Shown here: piece by piece, positions 1-8,523 of the stretch
Layout of the letters: each line of letters starts with the position of its first letter
How positions within the stretch are numbered: the stretch's first letter is position 1
NCBI GenBank assembly: GCA_964496505.1
Contig: CAZBZV010000010.1
Location: forward strand, 1-64,000
DNA: 64,000 nucleotides
Direction of reading: 5' to 3'
From: JAABVY01 sp964496505
GTDB taxonomy: Bacteria; Zixibacteria; MSB-5A5; JAABVY01
Program-made: the position numbers and the translations under genes
Notes under the pieces: model-generated
What the model was told of the DNA's origin: nothing
The model's input: the letters and a program-made list of their open reading frames with translations, nothing else
Database searches by the model: none

Positions 1-818
1 ACAGGCATCAGAACTTTCAGCCAGGCGGAAATCATCTTATACGTGTTATGATTCGGCCGTTTCCACATTATAAAAATCAAAATCACTACCGGTAAAAAAA
101 CGCCGATTAAGAATATTACCATGAATTCGAGGCCTGGTTTCAAAAAAATGTAGATCATTACTGCCAGAATCACAACTATAATAAAAGCCAGGGTCGCAAG
201 CAATTTCGAGATATGCTCCGGCCAGCTTACCGCAACTGTGGAAAGCCCGGCTCTCAGGTCGCCCTCCATATCCTGCAAATCCTTGATTAGCTCTCGTCCA
301 AAGTGGAAGAAAAACGCTATCAATGCTCCGGCATTCAACAGGCTAAAATCCCAGAATGTGTAAAAAGGGCTGAGATATCCGGTATATATGAAAGTCAAAG
401 CGGCTATCAATGCCACCCAGATATTTGATATAAGCGGTATCCTCTTGATAAACAGGCTGTAAAGAAACAATGCAACTGAGGCTATCGCCGCAATTATAAA
501 GCATTGCGGATTCAACATTAATGACAATACAAGTCCCAGTGCAAGTGTTACCTGAAGTAATATAATTGCAGACCTGAAGCTCAGCTTTCCGGACGGCAGC
601 GGGCGCTTGGGATGATTGATTTTATCAACTTCAAAATCAGCGATATCATTGTGAATATTGCCATAGGCGGTTATAAATCCGGCCGCGAATGCCGCAATTA
701 CAATTTTATGCACCTGCGGCAGAAACGGAGCCAGTAAGACCGCTATCATCACCACGAACATAGTGATAACACAATTTTGCCACCTGATCAGATGTAATAT
801 GTTAGCCAGATATTGCAT
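1..818 (-). CDS. UbiA-family prenyltransferase (3' end beyond window)
   Basis: An integral membrane enzyme that transfers a prenyl chain to an acceptor, either a quinone ring or a glycerol phosphate. The visible 272 residues are strongly hydrophobic with several membrane spans. The first aspartate-rich motif, NDIADFEVD (N57 to D65), binds the Mg-prenyl diphosphate. A second motif, DLQDMEGD, lies near residue 183. The ATG at 818 overlaps the TGA of the upstream BamA-like gene by one base (TGATG), so the two are translationally coupled. The reading frame runs off the left edge of the window, so the C-terminus is missing. The substrate cannot be told from sequence alone; resemblance to geranylgeranylglycerol-phosphate geranylgeranyltransferases and to menaquinone or tocopherol enzymes is equally possible. 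The family call is firm. Confidence 0.88.
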   Translation of the reverse strand, partial: MQYLANILHLIRWQNCVITMFVVMIAVLLAPFLPQVHKIVIAAFAAGFITAYGNIHNDIADFEVDKINHPKRPLPSGKLSFRSAIILLQVTLALGLVLSLMLNPQCFIIAAIASVALFLYSLFIKRIPLISNIWVALIAALTFIYTGYLSPFYTFWDFSLLNAGALIAFFFHFGRELIKDLQDMEGDLRAGLSTVAVSWPEHISKLLATLAFIIVVILAVMIYIFLKPGLEFMVIFLIGVFLPVVILIFIMWKRPNHNTYKMISAWLKVLMP

Positions 819-2527
819 CAAAATCTGTTATCCAGTATAAGGTAAAGTTTGCCCTCGCTGAAGCTGTCATCTTTGCTCCAGCCGATATTCAAATCCAAAC
901 CGGTCTGTCCCGAAAATAGATGAAACCCGAAGCCCGCGCCAAATAAAAATTCATCATCAAATGAGGTCTCATCGGTTGAAGAATATATATCCGATAGACG
1001 GGCATAGCCCAAATCGGCAAAGACAAATCCCTTTAACTGCCTCTGACGGTATACTCCAAATTCCAGATTGACCCATCCTGCGCGCGGTGTGATAAACTGC
1101 TCCTCGGAATACCCGCGCAAACTCTCCCGTCCACCAAGTTTAATCATCTCGGCCGCAGAAATCAAACTTTCATCCTCGGAAAATCCCTCAAAACTGCCTT
1201 TCATATCGGCAAAAAATAATCGCGAGATTTGCAGGCCCAAACGAAAGCCAAGCTCGGCCTTAAACGGATTGAAGCTGTTATCATCGGGAGTTTCTCCCAT
1301 AGTTCGATACAGCCGTTTATGAATATAAGACAGCCTGACATCAAAACTTCGCCCCGAAATATCAAAATCCCTGTTATCAAAGGATGAAAGCGCTATTCCA
1401 ACCGACGCCTGATACACCCGGCTGTCGAAAATCGACCTGAAGCTTTCGCCCTGAGCCGTGACTTTTGTCCACTTAAATCCCGCATTGAGCTTATCGTTAA
1501 GTGAAAAGGTCTGCGAGATATTCGCTTCGGCATTCAAAGACAGATATAAATCCCTGAATTTCTCCTGCGCAATTTCATAGGATGTTTCAAACGGTATTCC
1601 CCATGGATACGGATACTCGAAGCTCAGCCTGATACGGCTGGAGGTTTCCCCGGGCTTATTCCACTTTATAAAGAAATTCTTGCCGTCCCCGAACGGATTG
1701 TAAAAGCTCAGGTCAAGAAATCCGAACACAAAACCATCAACCTGCTCGGTGCCAGGATTATATCCCAGCGCACCTTCCAGACGATTCAATCCGCGCTGTT
1801 CGATATTATATTCAAGCAGGCAGCTATTGTAATTATTATAAAACTCCTCATCAGGCGGCGCCTTAATCTGCATATAATCAAGCGAATTGATCCGGGCTAT
1901 CGAATTTTCTACCTCAGCCTGGCTGAACGGCATCCCCTTCTTAAGCCCGGACTTTCGCTTCATGAATTCCGCTGACAGATTTTTCTCCGATTGGAACATA
2001 AGCGAGTCTATCTGTACGAACGGCCCGGAAGTTATCTCAAGCCCAACATCAACAAAGAAATCTGACTTTTCCAAACTCTCGATCTTCGACTGTGCAAACG
2101 GGTAGCCGTTATCGGCGAAAATATCCACTGATTCCGTGAGCAATGCCTGTATATTTTCTGAAGATGCAGGGCGGTCTTTAAATTTGCTTTCGAGTTCAAT
2201 CTCTGCTTCCGGCAAAGCACTTCCAATCAGAGTTAAATCCACCGAGCTGAATTTATAAAGCGGCCCGGATATGATATTGATTTTGATTGCGGAATCGTTA
2301 TCAAAGGCTATATCAATATCGGCTTCAAAATAACCTTCCCTTTCCGCCATCATATACAGGCTGTCTTCAAATATTACCACAGAATTACTTTCGTTTTTGA
2401 TTTCAGCCCATACTCTCTGAATAGACTTTTCGCTAAGTATCTTATCACCCTCCAGACGAATATCCACACCGGTTAGGGGCTGCATAAATGCAAGAATTGC
2501 GGCAAATGTCAGAATAAGATATCTCAT
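818..2527 (-). CDS. BamA/TamA-like outer membrane assembly protein
   Basis: A 569-residue Omp85-type protein with a signal peptide (about residues 1-20), two or three POTRA-like repeats (about 20-260) and a C-terminal 16-strand type barrel (about 270-569). The barrel holds an LRGY motif that corresponds to the conserved (V)RGF/Y loop motif of Omp85 proteins, and the chain ends in Asn-Arg-Phe, the aromatic end typical of outer membrane barrels. At 569 residues it is shorter than BamA (about 800) and close to TamA-like proteins. Its ATG overlaps the stop of the upstream large barrel gene by one base. In this island it could insert the neighbouring barrels, or it may be a general second Omp85 protein; context only suggests the former. 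Confidence 0.82.
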   Translation of the reverse strand: MRYLILTFAAILAFMQPLTGVDIRLEGDKILSEKSIQRVWAEIKNESNSVVIFEDSLYMMAEREGYFEADIDIAFDNDSAIKINIISGPLYKFSSVDLTLIGSALPEAEIELESKFKDRPASSENIQALLTESVDIFADNGYPFAQSKIESLEKSDFFVDVGLEITSGPFVQIDSLMFQSEKNLSAEFMKRKSGLKKGMPFSQAEVENSIARINSLDYMQIKAPPDEEFYNNYNSCLLEYNIEQRGLNRLEGALGYNPGTEQVDGFVFGFLDLSFYNPFGDGKNFFIKWNKPGETSSRIRLSFEYPYPWGIPFETSYEIAQEKFRDLYLSLNAEANISQTFSLNDKLNAGFKWTKVTAQGESFRSIFDSRVYQASVGIALSSFDNRDFDISGRSFDVRLSYIHKRLYRTMGETPDDNSFNPFKAELGFRLGLQISRLFFADMKGSFEGFSEDESLISAAEMIKLGGRESLRGYSEEQFITPRAGWVNLEFGVYRQRQLKGFVFADLGYARLSDIYSSTDETSFDDEFLFGAGFGFHLFSGQTGLDLNIGWSKDDSFSEGKLYLILDNRF

Positions 2528-5500
2528 CAGAAATTAGCCCTCATACTTAAAGAACCTCTGTGACGGGTTTCCAGACCGGGGATTTTGTCGGCGCTATATT
2601 TTAACTGGGCGGTGATATTTTTATTGTATTTGAAATTAAAACTCGCACTCCAGTTGAAATTGTCGCCGGGGCGATTTCCTGCCGCAAACTGGTATGGGAT
2701 AAAAGCATCGCTGTTCGTTTCCACCCGGTAATATGAAAAATCGGCCGAAATTCGTCCCCTGTTTGCTATTCCGAAGGCCGGTGCGATCCGTGCGCCGTAC
2801 ATATCGACATCCAGATCATCCGCCTTGCTGTAATCATACAGATAACGCGGTCGGATCGAGACTTCGAACTGCCGTCCGGAGTAAAAGGTTAGTTCGGAAA
2901 GGATATCATGTTCGCCAAAATCGGCGGAGCCGAAATATCCGGAGGATTCGCGTTCCCTTTTAAAGCGATGCTCCAGTCTCAGATTCAGGCTTTGATCGAG
3001 ATTGACAAAGACCTTTTCGAAGATAATTCTCTGGTATCGATCGCTTTGCAGGTCACGAATCCGGTCTGTTATCTTATTCTCCTCAAATCCCAGGCTGATG
3101 ATATCTCCTCGTCGAGTGCCGATATTAAAGGTCTGCCTCAGCTCGAACCGCGATAAGACCGGATTATCAGGATAGGCCTTCCAGAATGGCAGAGTGTAGA
3201 GCAGATTCAAGCGAAACGAGTTGTCGCCCCGCTCCTCCAGATTCAAATTGGTCTCTGAATTAAGTTGCGAAAGAGCCTTGATTTTGCGGAATACTCTCAG
3301 GAAATCCAGCCGCAAATTCATGCTTTTCTCTGATGATAACCCTGCCGCACCGGTCTCGACCAGCTCATCGACTGCGATATAATCGCCAAACGGATCGCGG
3401 ACATAGATCGAATCCTCGCGGCGAAAATCACCCTGCCCATCCTCGACCTTGATAAAATTGCGGGCTAAGCGGTTGACAAGTTGACGGCTGAGGCGGTAGG
3501 ATAAATATCCGCTGAAGATATTTCGCGGACCTTTGAAATTTACTCTGGATAATGATTTGATCTCAGTCAAATTCGGCAGACGACCCCCGGCATATTCGAC
3601 CTCCCGCCTGACAATCTCAGACTCGGCCCGGATCTTTCCGTCCAGAAATGACTTCTTGATTCCGGCGTCAATTACCAAATCCTCAAAATCATCTCTCCAA
3701 ATCGAATCCAGACGATCCTGATCCCTGCGCGAAATCCCGGCAGAGATACCGGCATAGGAAGCGCGCGCGTATATACGGTCAAAGCTGATGCCGCCCAATG
3801 TATCGATAAACAGCTCTCGCGTGTCCTTTTCATCCTCCCATCCGGCAGAAATCGAGATATCCGAGTCAGAATAGCTGACCCCCAATTTATTCTGATACAA
3901 GCGGCTGGGTTTATCCACTAATTTGAAGTCCGAAATACGATCATCGCGCCGATACTCAAACCTCAATGAATCCACAGGTTGAATGCTCAGATTTAGATAA
4001 TTCCGGTCGGCGGCAACAAAGCTCCCATCCTCATATCTTCCCAGAAGGCCGTTGAATCGGAAAATATCTGTCAGTCCGAATTGCTGGCTGATCTCGTATT
4101 GGTCCGAGCGTTTGAAAATTGAATCTCGGTTGAGCGCCCATTTACGGTCAAGCTCTACCTGAAGCGATCTTCCCGGAAGGCTGAAGTTTTTTTCCTGTAC
4201 TATGAGATTTAGATCTGTCTTTACAAATCTAATCAGGCCTTTGGAATTCGAGCTGTCTACAGGTGTAAAGGACACTTTTGCTTCGCCCATAAAGCCCTCG
4301 TTATCGGCATCATCGAGATCGGAGAAAAGATTCTCATCATTGGCCGAACCGGAAGCTTTCAGACTGAAGTCGACCGCATCGGCAATTCCACCCATAGCTG
4401 CGGCATAGAAAGCACGTGTCCTTGTTGGCAGCGGGATGAATTCAAACGGCAGATAGTTGCCGCCGCCTGGTCCGCGATAGATATATATGCCGTTTCCGGT
4501 GTAAACATAATCGCCGGCTCCCTGATTCACTCTGGAGAACCTGACATCATAACTCCCCGTACCGTCGCCGACATAACGATAGAACTGATTGCCCAGGCTG
4601 TCCGTATCCAGAACATAGGCGCCCTCTCCCTCGCCCACAAATCTTGCGCCGTCACGAACCGCCTGATTCCGGTCGTCTCCTGCATCTCGGAGTATTTCAC
4701 GGTCTGTATCCAACAAAATGGTATTAACCGGATTATCACGGGAATCTCCTGTCTCCATGAAACCGAATGATGTCTTCAGGTTTCCCCCGGAGGTTTGAAA
4801 TCCAACTTCCCCGGAATAGTAGTTCCTTCGATAAGATTGATCGAGATACTCGTAATCGATGACAATGCGCGAACGCGAATTGAGATTAATCTTCGGATTG
4901 AAGGTGATCTCGCCCAGAGCATAATCGATAATATAATCCTGATCCGCTCCCGCCTTCAGAAGCCTGCCGTCAAGATAAACTTTTTCGGTGCCGCTTACTA
5001 TCGAGGTTCTTGCGCCGGTGGGAGTATTCAGGCTGTACGGCCCCGATATCCCGTCCTGCGCAAAAAAGCTCACGGATCGAAACCGGCCCTTGATCCCGGC
5101 CACAGTCGCGCGTCCGTTAAATCCATTCAGGTTAAATGAAGCATCCGCACCCTTAAGCCTTTTGCTGAATGATGATATCCCGCCCCAGTCATGGGCGTAA
5201 TCCATATCCCCCAAAAGCGCCCGGAAGTTTCTGGCCCGGGCCTCAACCGATATCGATTCGATATCCTCCAATGAACTCGACAGTCCTGCCACCTGCGGCT
5301 GTGCACGATCGGAAAGCGAACCGGTTAAGGTCAAGCCTTTCACCGGCTCGCCCTGAATCTGAATATCCAGAGTCTGGTCCAGATCGAAATCCTGCACATT
5401 CCCGGCCGAGACCGCAATTGACTTCGAGCCGGTCAAAAGAAACTCGGCGCCTCCCGTTTCGGATTCTGACTTCTTAAAGCTATCCTCCTGCGGCTGTTGA

Positions 5501-5880
5501 TATACAATTTCCGGCTCTTCCCGATCCAGTTCAAGTTTGCGCCTGAAAAAGTATTCGGGCAGTTCATAGCCAAGATATTCGTAGCTTATACGAGTTTTAG
5601 ATTCTACTACCAAAGGCTTTTTCAGGTGGAATATGCCCCGATTATAATCTGCCTTCTCAAATTCAACATTAAGTATCCGATCTGAGCTGTCGGCAATTTT
5701 AATCGAACCGGCGAAGATATTTTGATGCGGCAGCTTTAAAACGGTTAGCGTTGTATCTTTAGATAGAATGATACTGTTTTCTGCGGCATCAACCCTTGAA
5801 AATAATCCTGCAAGGATTATCAGCAGAAGCGCTGCAAATATATGCGGAGAGACAGTCTGTTTATCTTTTGACCGGATCAT
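2527..5880 (-). CDS. Large outer-membrane/surface barrel protein, possible small SprA relative
   Basis: A 1117-residue secreted protein of unknown exact function. The start at 5880 was chosen because it gives a clean signal peptide (hydrophobic core about residues 14-26, ending before DAAEN) and overlaps the upstream NHL gene by only 20 bases; an upstream in-frame start (5952) would overlap by 92 bases. The N-terminal third has the pattern 'GSKSI...GNVQDFDLDQTL' followed by repeated short beta segments about metrical with ligand-like 'LDGRLL...DYIIDYALGEITF' units. This N-terminal layout resembles the N-terminal region of SprA/Sov, the type IX translocon, but SprA is over 2000 residues. The rest alternates polar and aromatic residues as in a beta barrel and ends in ANF. 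The barrel call is good; the SprA relation is inference from pattern and from the PorU/PorV neighbours. Confidence 0.6.
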   Translation of the reverse strand: MIRSKDKQTVSPHIFAALLLIILAGLFSRVDAAENSIILSKDTTLTVLKLPHQNIFAGSIKIADSSDRILNVEFEKADYNRGIFHLKKPLVVESKTRISYEYLGYELPEYFFRRKLELDREEPEIVYQQPQEDSFKKSESETGGAEFLLTGSKSIAVSAGNVQDFDLDQTLDIQIQGEPVKGLTLTGSLSDRAQPQVAGLSSSLEDIESISVEARARNFRALLGDMDYAHDWGGISSFSKRLKGADASFNLNGFNGRATVAGIKGRFRSVSFFAQDGISGPYSLNTPTGARTSIVSGTEKVYLDGRLLKAGADQDYIIDYALGEITFNPKINLNSRSRIVIDYEYLDQSYRRNYYSGEVGFQTSGGNLKTSFGFMETGDSRDNPVNTILLDTDREILRDAGDDRNQAVRDGARFVGEGEGAYVLDTDSLGNQFYRYVGDGTGSYDVRFSRVNQGAGDYVYTGNGIYIYRGPGGGNYLPFEFIPLPTRTRAFYAAAMGGIADAVDFSLKASGSANDENLFSDLDDADNEGFMGEAKVSFTPVDSSNSKGLIRFVKTDLNLIVQEKNFSLPGRSLQVELDRKWALNRDSIFKRSDQYEISQQFGLTDIFRFNGLLGRYEDGSFVAADRNYLNLSIQPVDSLRFEYRRDDRISDFKLVDKPSRLYQNKLGVSYSDSDISISAGWEDEKDTRELFIDTLGGISFDRIYARASYAGISAGISRRDQDRLDSIWRDDFEDLVIDAGIKKSFLDGKIRAESEIVRREVEYAGGRLPNLTEIKSLSRVNFKGPRNIFSGYLSYRLSRQLVNRLARNFIKVEDGQGDFRREDSIYVRDPFGDYIAVDELVETGAAGLSSEKSMNLRLDFLRVFRKIKALSQLNSETNLNLEERGDNSFRLNLLYTLPFWKAYPDNPVLSRFELRQTFNIGTRRGDIISLGFEENKITDRIRDLQSDRYQRIIFEKVFVNLDQSLNLRLEHRFKRERESSGYFGSADFGEHDILSELTFYSGRQFEVSIRPRYLYDYSKADDLDVDMYGARIAPAFGIANRGRISADFSYYRVETNSDAFIPYQFAAGNRPGDNFNWSASFNFKYNKNITAQLKYSADKIPGLETRHRGSLSMRANF

Positions 5881-6808
5881 ATCCATATATCCGGTTATTG
5901 TTAATGTCGAGAATCCATATGCGGTCTTTGAGCCCGGACGCAATTTGCGCATAAGGTATTTTCTTCTCGGACTCTGCCGGAATATTTATATCGAAAAGAG
6001 GCCGCAGCTTTTTGGAAAGAACCCTCATTTTGCTTGACTCAATATCATGATAATAAAAATACGATCCATTAACCCCAATCGAGCCGATTGATTCCCGATT
6101 ATCAGAAGAATATTTTTTGATATAGTTACCCAGATTATCGAACAGGTAAATGCCCTTGCCATCCATTCCAGCCGCGTATAAATAATCATCCTTATCGATA
6201 ACTATTTCTCCCGGCTCGATAAATTCCGAGCGTCCCTTGATTTCCCCCAGAAAACGCCCCTCCTGTGTGAATTTGATAATCCGAAGATTTCTCGGATCGG
6301 AGATAAAAATCTCCTTCTGCGAATTCACGGCAATGCCTGTCAACTCGCCAATTACTTTACCGCCCGGCTCATTATCGATCTGGAACTGATCTATCCATTT
6401 CAGGGAATTTGTCAACCTGACCACCCGTCTGTTTTCCGCATCGAGTATATATATATTCAGCCCGCCGTCGGAGGAGGCCATTGCCCGCGGTGAGTTGAAC
6501 TGCCGCACGCCAAATCCGAATCCGCCGATACGCCTCATCACCTTTCCATCCTCGGATATTTTCACAATAGAATTTTTGTCAGTATCGAGAATGAACTGAT
6601 TCCCGGAAAAATCACAGAACAAATCATACTGTCCGGATTTATCGAGCTTAAGGCTGTCGAGGCGGATAACCGTGGAAGGCTTGAGAGACGTAATTACGGA
6701 GTCGACTGTATCATCCGCTTCTCCATTCTGCGTCCCCGCAAAGAAAAGAGTGACAAAGAGAATTAATCTCGGCAATGTTATGTAAGCCACAAAATCAAAA
6801 CAAGGCAT
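5861..6808 (-). CDS. NHL-repeat six-bladed beta-propeller protein, secreted
   Basis: About 315 residues with an N-terminal hydrophobic signal segment followed by NHL-type blades. Repeats of the kind 'GLNIYILDAENRRVVRL', 'EIFISDPRNLRIIKF' and 'RIWILDINNNRIYGY' recur about every 45 residues; each carries the D-x-x-N-x-R-I/V signature. The ATG at 6808 is preferred over a TTG at 6823 that lacks a ribosome site. No catalytic residues are visible, so a scaffolding or binding role in the periplasm or at the surface is likely. It sits between the DUF5683-like genes and the large barrel gene and its stop lies inside the next gene, so it belongs to the same transcript. Ligand unknown. Confidence 0.75.
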   Translation of the reverse strand: MPCFDFVAYITLPRLILFVTLFFAGTQNGEADDTVDSVITSLKPSTVIRLDSLKLDKSGQYDLFCDFSGNQFILDTDKNSIVKISEDGKVMRRIGGFGFGVRQFNSPRAMASSDGGLNIYILDAENRRVVRLTNSLKWIDQFQIDNEPGGKVIGELTGIAVNSQKEIFISDPRNLRIIKFTQEGRFLGEIKGRSEFIEPGEIVIDKDDYLYAAGMDGKGIYLFDNLGNYIKKYSSDNRESIGSIGVNGSYFYYHDIESSKMRVLSKKLRPLFDINIPAESEKKIPYAQIASGLKDRIWILDINNNRIYGYDPVKR

Positions 6809-6848
6809 GCTCCAAGTATGCAATTTTTTTTGGCATGCGCAAATAAAT

Positions 6849-7637
6849 TTAAAACTTATGCTTATAGCTCAGCATGAATCCCGGAGAGCCATTACCTGTA
6901 ACGATATCAACTATTGAAGGAGTGAGTTTGATATGCAGTTTTGACATCAATGGCGAGAACTGCCGGTTATAGCTCTTGGCGCTCCACCAGGCATCGACAG
7001 CAGATATCACACGGTTCGCAAGAGCGAGGCCCAGTGTAAAATTGGCATTACGTCCCTGTGATTTCGAATCGTTCTTGATACCGCGATAACGCTCCTGTAA
7101 ATCATCGGAATTCCACTGCCAGTCCCATTCGGGAGTCTCCGGGAAAAACGGATTTGATCGGGTATAAACGCGAGATATCTTGTTGTATTCATCCCGGTTT
7201 TCGTAAAACCCGACCATATCATAGAAAAATTCGTCCTTGCCATCGGGATTCACTCCGGCGTGCTGTACGGCCAGATTGATATAGTCATCCTCGAGCCAGG
7301 ACTCTTTATGCTTGAAATAGGCGAACGACGCCCAGATGCCCGCCTCGGCCGTCAAAAATCCGGCGGCACGGCCGGTACGACCGACATACATCTCGCCCAG
7401 TCCGGGAAGCGCAAGGGAGAGAAGTACCGCGGTGGTAACCGATTTCCTCTTCCCTGCATTTGCATCCTCGAAAGAATAAATCTCATCGTCGAATTCATCG
7501 CTCTGAGCAAAGTAGCTCATCTCCTGAGGTGCGAAAAAATAGGCATTGCTATCTGACACCTCCGATTTATCATCCGCATACAATGCGGGGGTCAGAAACA
7601 TGATCAGCGTAAATGTCGAAATAATAATTCTATTCAT
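6849..7637 (-). CDS. DUF5683-like membrane-associated protein (copy 2)
   Basis: A 262-residue protein with a signal peptide (residues 1-21, ending at ALYA-DD). The central motif 'LSLALPGLGEMYVGR' followed by a hydrophobic 'AAGFLTAEAGIWASFAYF' stretch is the hallmark of the DUF5683-type family, which is common in Bacteroidetes and related candidate phyla. A second conserved block, 'LGLALANRVISAVDAWWSAKSYN', lies near residues 203-225, and the C-terminus ends in KHKF. The same two blocks occur in the gene just upstream, so the pair arose by tandem duplication and has diverged strongly between blocks. Its job is not known. Placement within a secretion island suggests an envelope role. Confidence 0.65.
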   Translation of the reverse strand: MNRIIISTFTLIMFLTPALYADDKSEVSDSNAYFFAPQEMSYFAQSDEFDDEIYSFEDANAGKRKSVTTAVLLSLALPGLGEMYVGRTGRAAGFLTAEAGIWASFAYFKHKESWLEDDYINLAVQHAGVNPDGKDEFFYDMVGFYENRDEYNKISRVYTRSNPFFPETPEWDWQWNSDDLQERYRGIKNDSKSQGRNANFTLGLALANRVISAVDAWWSAKSYNRQFSPLMSKLHIKLTPSIVDIVTGNGSPGFMLSYKHKF

Positions 7638-7642
7638 GGCTA

Positions 7643-8509
7643 TTAAAAGAATTTATAGGTTAAAATAACTTTTGGAATCCTCTCGCCGTAATAATCGGCC
7701 AGCCTTGCTTTTAGGCGAATCTCCGAAAAACGGTCTGCCTTCTTATTCAGCTTGCGAGCAGTTAAGGCGGCATCAAAAGCCGAAACAATACGGTTTGCAA
7801 TCGATACTATGGCGTAATTACGCGCCGCATCGAACTTGCTGTTGGATTCGTCACGTATGGAAAGATATTCTGTGCGATGTTCGGAAAGCGAATCACCCTT
7901 ATTATAGTTTGCATCATCCCAGCCATACACGAATTGATCGTATTTGCCGATCATTTCATAGTACTGCTGGGTCTTGAATTCCGGCAAATGATGTGTGAAG
8001 GTCTCCGGCAGGCCGTCATCGCCCCTGTACGACAGGGTATCGGATGGCACACCTTTGACATCCACCAGCCAGGCGCGGTAATCGCCCGGATTCCAGTACT
8101 GATTGGCATAAGCGCGATACTCATCTTCCAGGTCCTGACCGTCGCCGTAATTGCTTATGTACTGATACCAGCTAAAGGCCTCAATACCCAAAAACAGGGC
8201 TGCCTTCAGCTTCGAGCCGGTGTACAGTTCACCGGCGCCGGGGAGTATCAATGAATACAGAAATGCGCGGCCGGTTGAGTGATGTTTGACTTTGAATAGA
8301 TCATCCTCGAAACCTGGAAAATCATTGAAATCATCGGCAAACAGCATCTCCGGATCGGAAATTCTTTCGAGCTGCCGCCACTGCTCGAATTGATCTTTCT
8401 GCAGAAATTCGGCGATGGTCGGTGAAGACTCATCCTCGGCCATAAGGCTCGTACCGAAAATCAGGCAGAAGATCAAAACCGCGGGAAGAAATAATTTTTT
8501 GCTGATCAT
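7643..8509 (-). CDS. DUF5683-like membrane-associated protein (copy 1)
   Basis: A 288-residue protein. The ATG at 8509 follows an AGGAG site by 6-7 bases and opens a good signal peptide ending near SLMA-ED; the frame also extends to 8548 but that would overlap the upstream stop. Block one is 'LYSLILPGAGELYTGS' followed by a hydrophobic segment; block two is 'IVSIANRIVSAFDAALTAR'. Both match the next gene (6849-7637), which begins only 5 bases after this stop. The C-terminus ends in YKFF, again barrel-like. Compared with copy 2 it carries a longer spacer rich in Tyr and Asp. Function unknown; the pair may act as a heterodimer, which is a guess. Confidence 0.65.
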   Translation of the reverse strand: MISKKLFLPAVLIFCLIFGTSLMAEDESSPTIAEFLQKDQFEQWRQLERISDPEMLFADDFNDFPGFEDDLFKVKHHSTGRAFLYSLILPGAGELYTGSKLKAALFLGIEAFSWYQYISNYGDGQDLEDEYRAYANQYWNPGDYRAWLVDVKGVPSDTLSYRGDDGLPETFTHHLPEFKTQQYYEMIGKYDQFVYGWDDANYNKGDSLSEHRTEYLSIRDESNSKFDAARNYAIVSIANRIVSAFDAALTARKLNKKADRFSEIRLKARLADYYGERIPKVILTYKFF

Positions 8510-8523
8510 GTCTTTCTCCTTCT

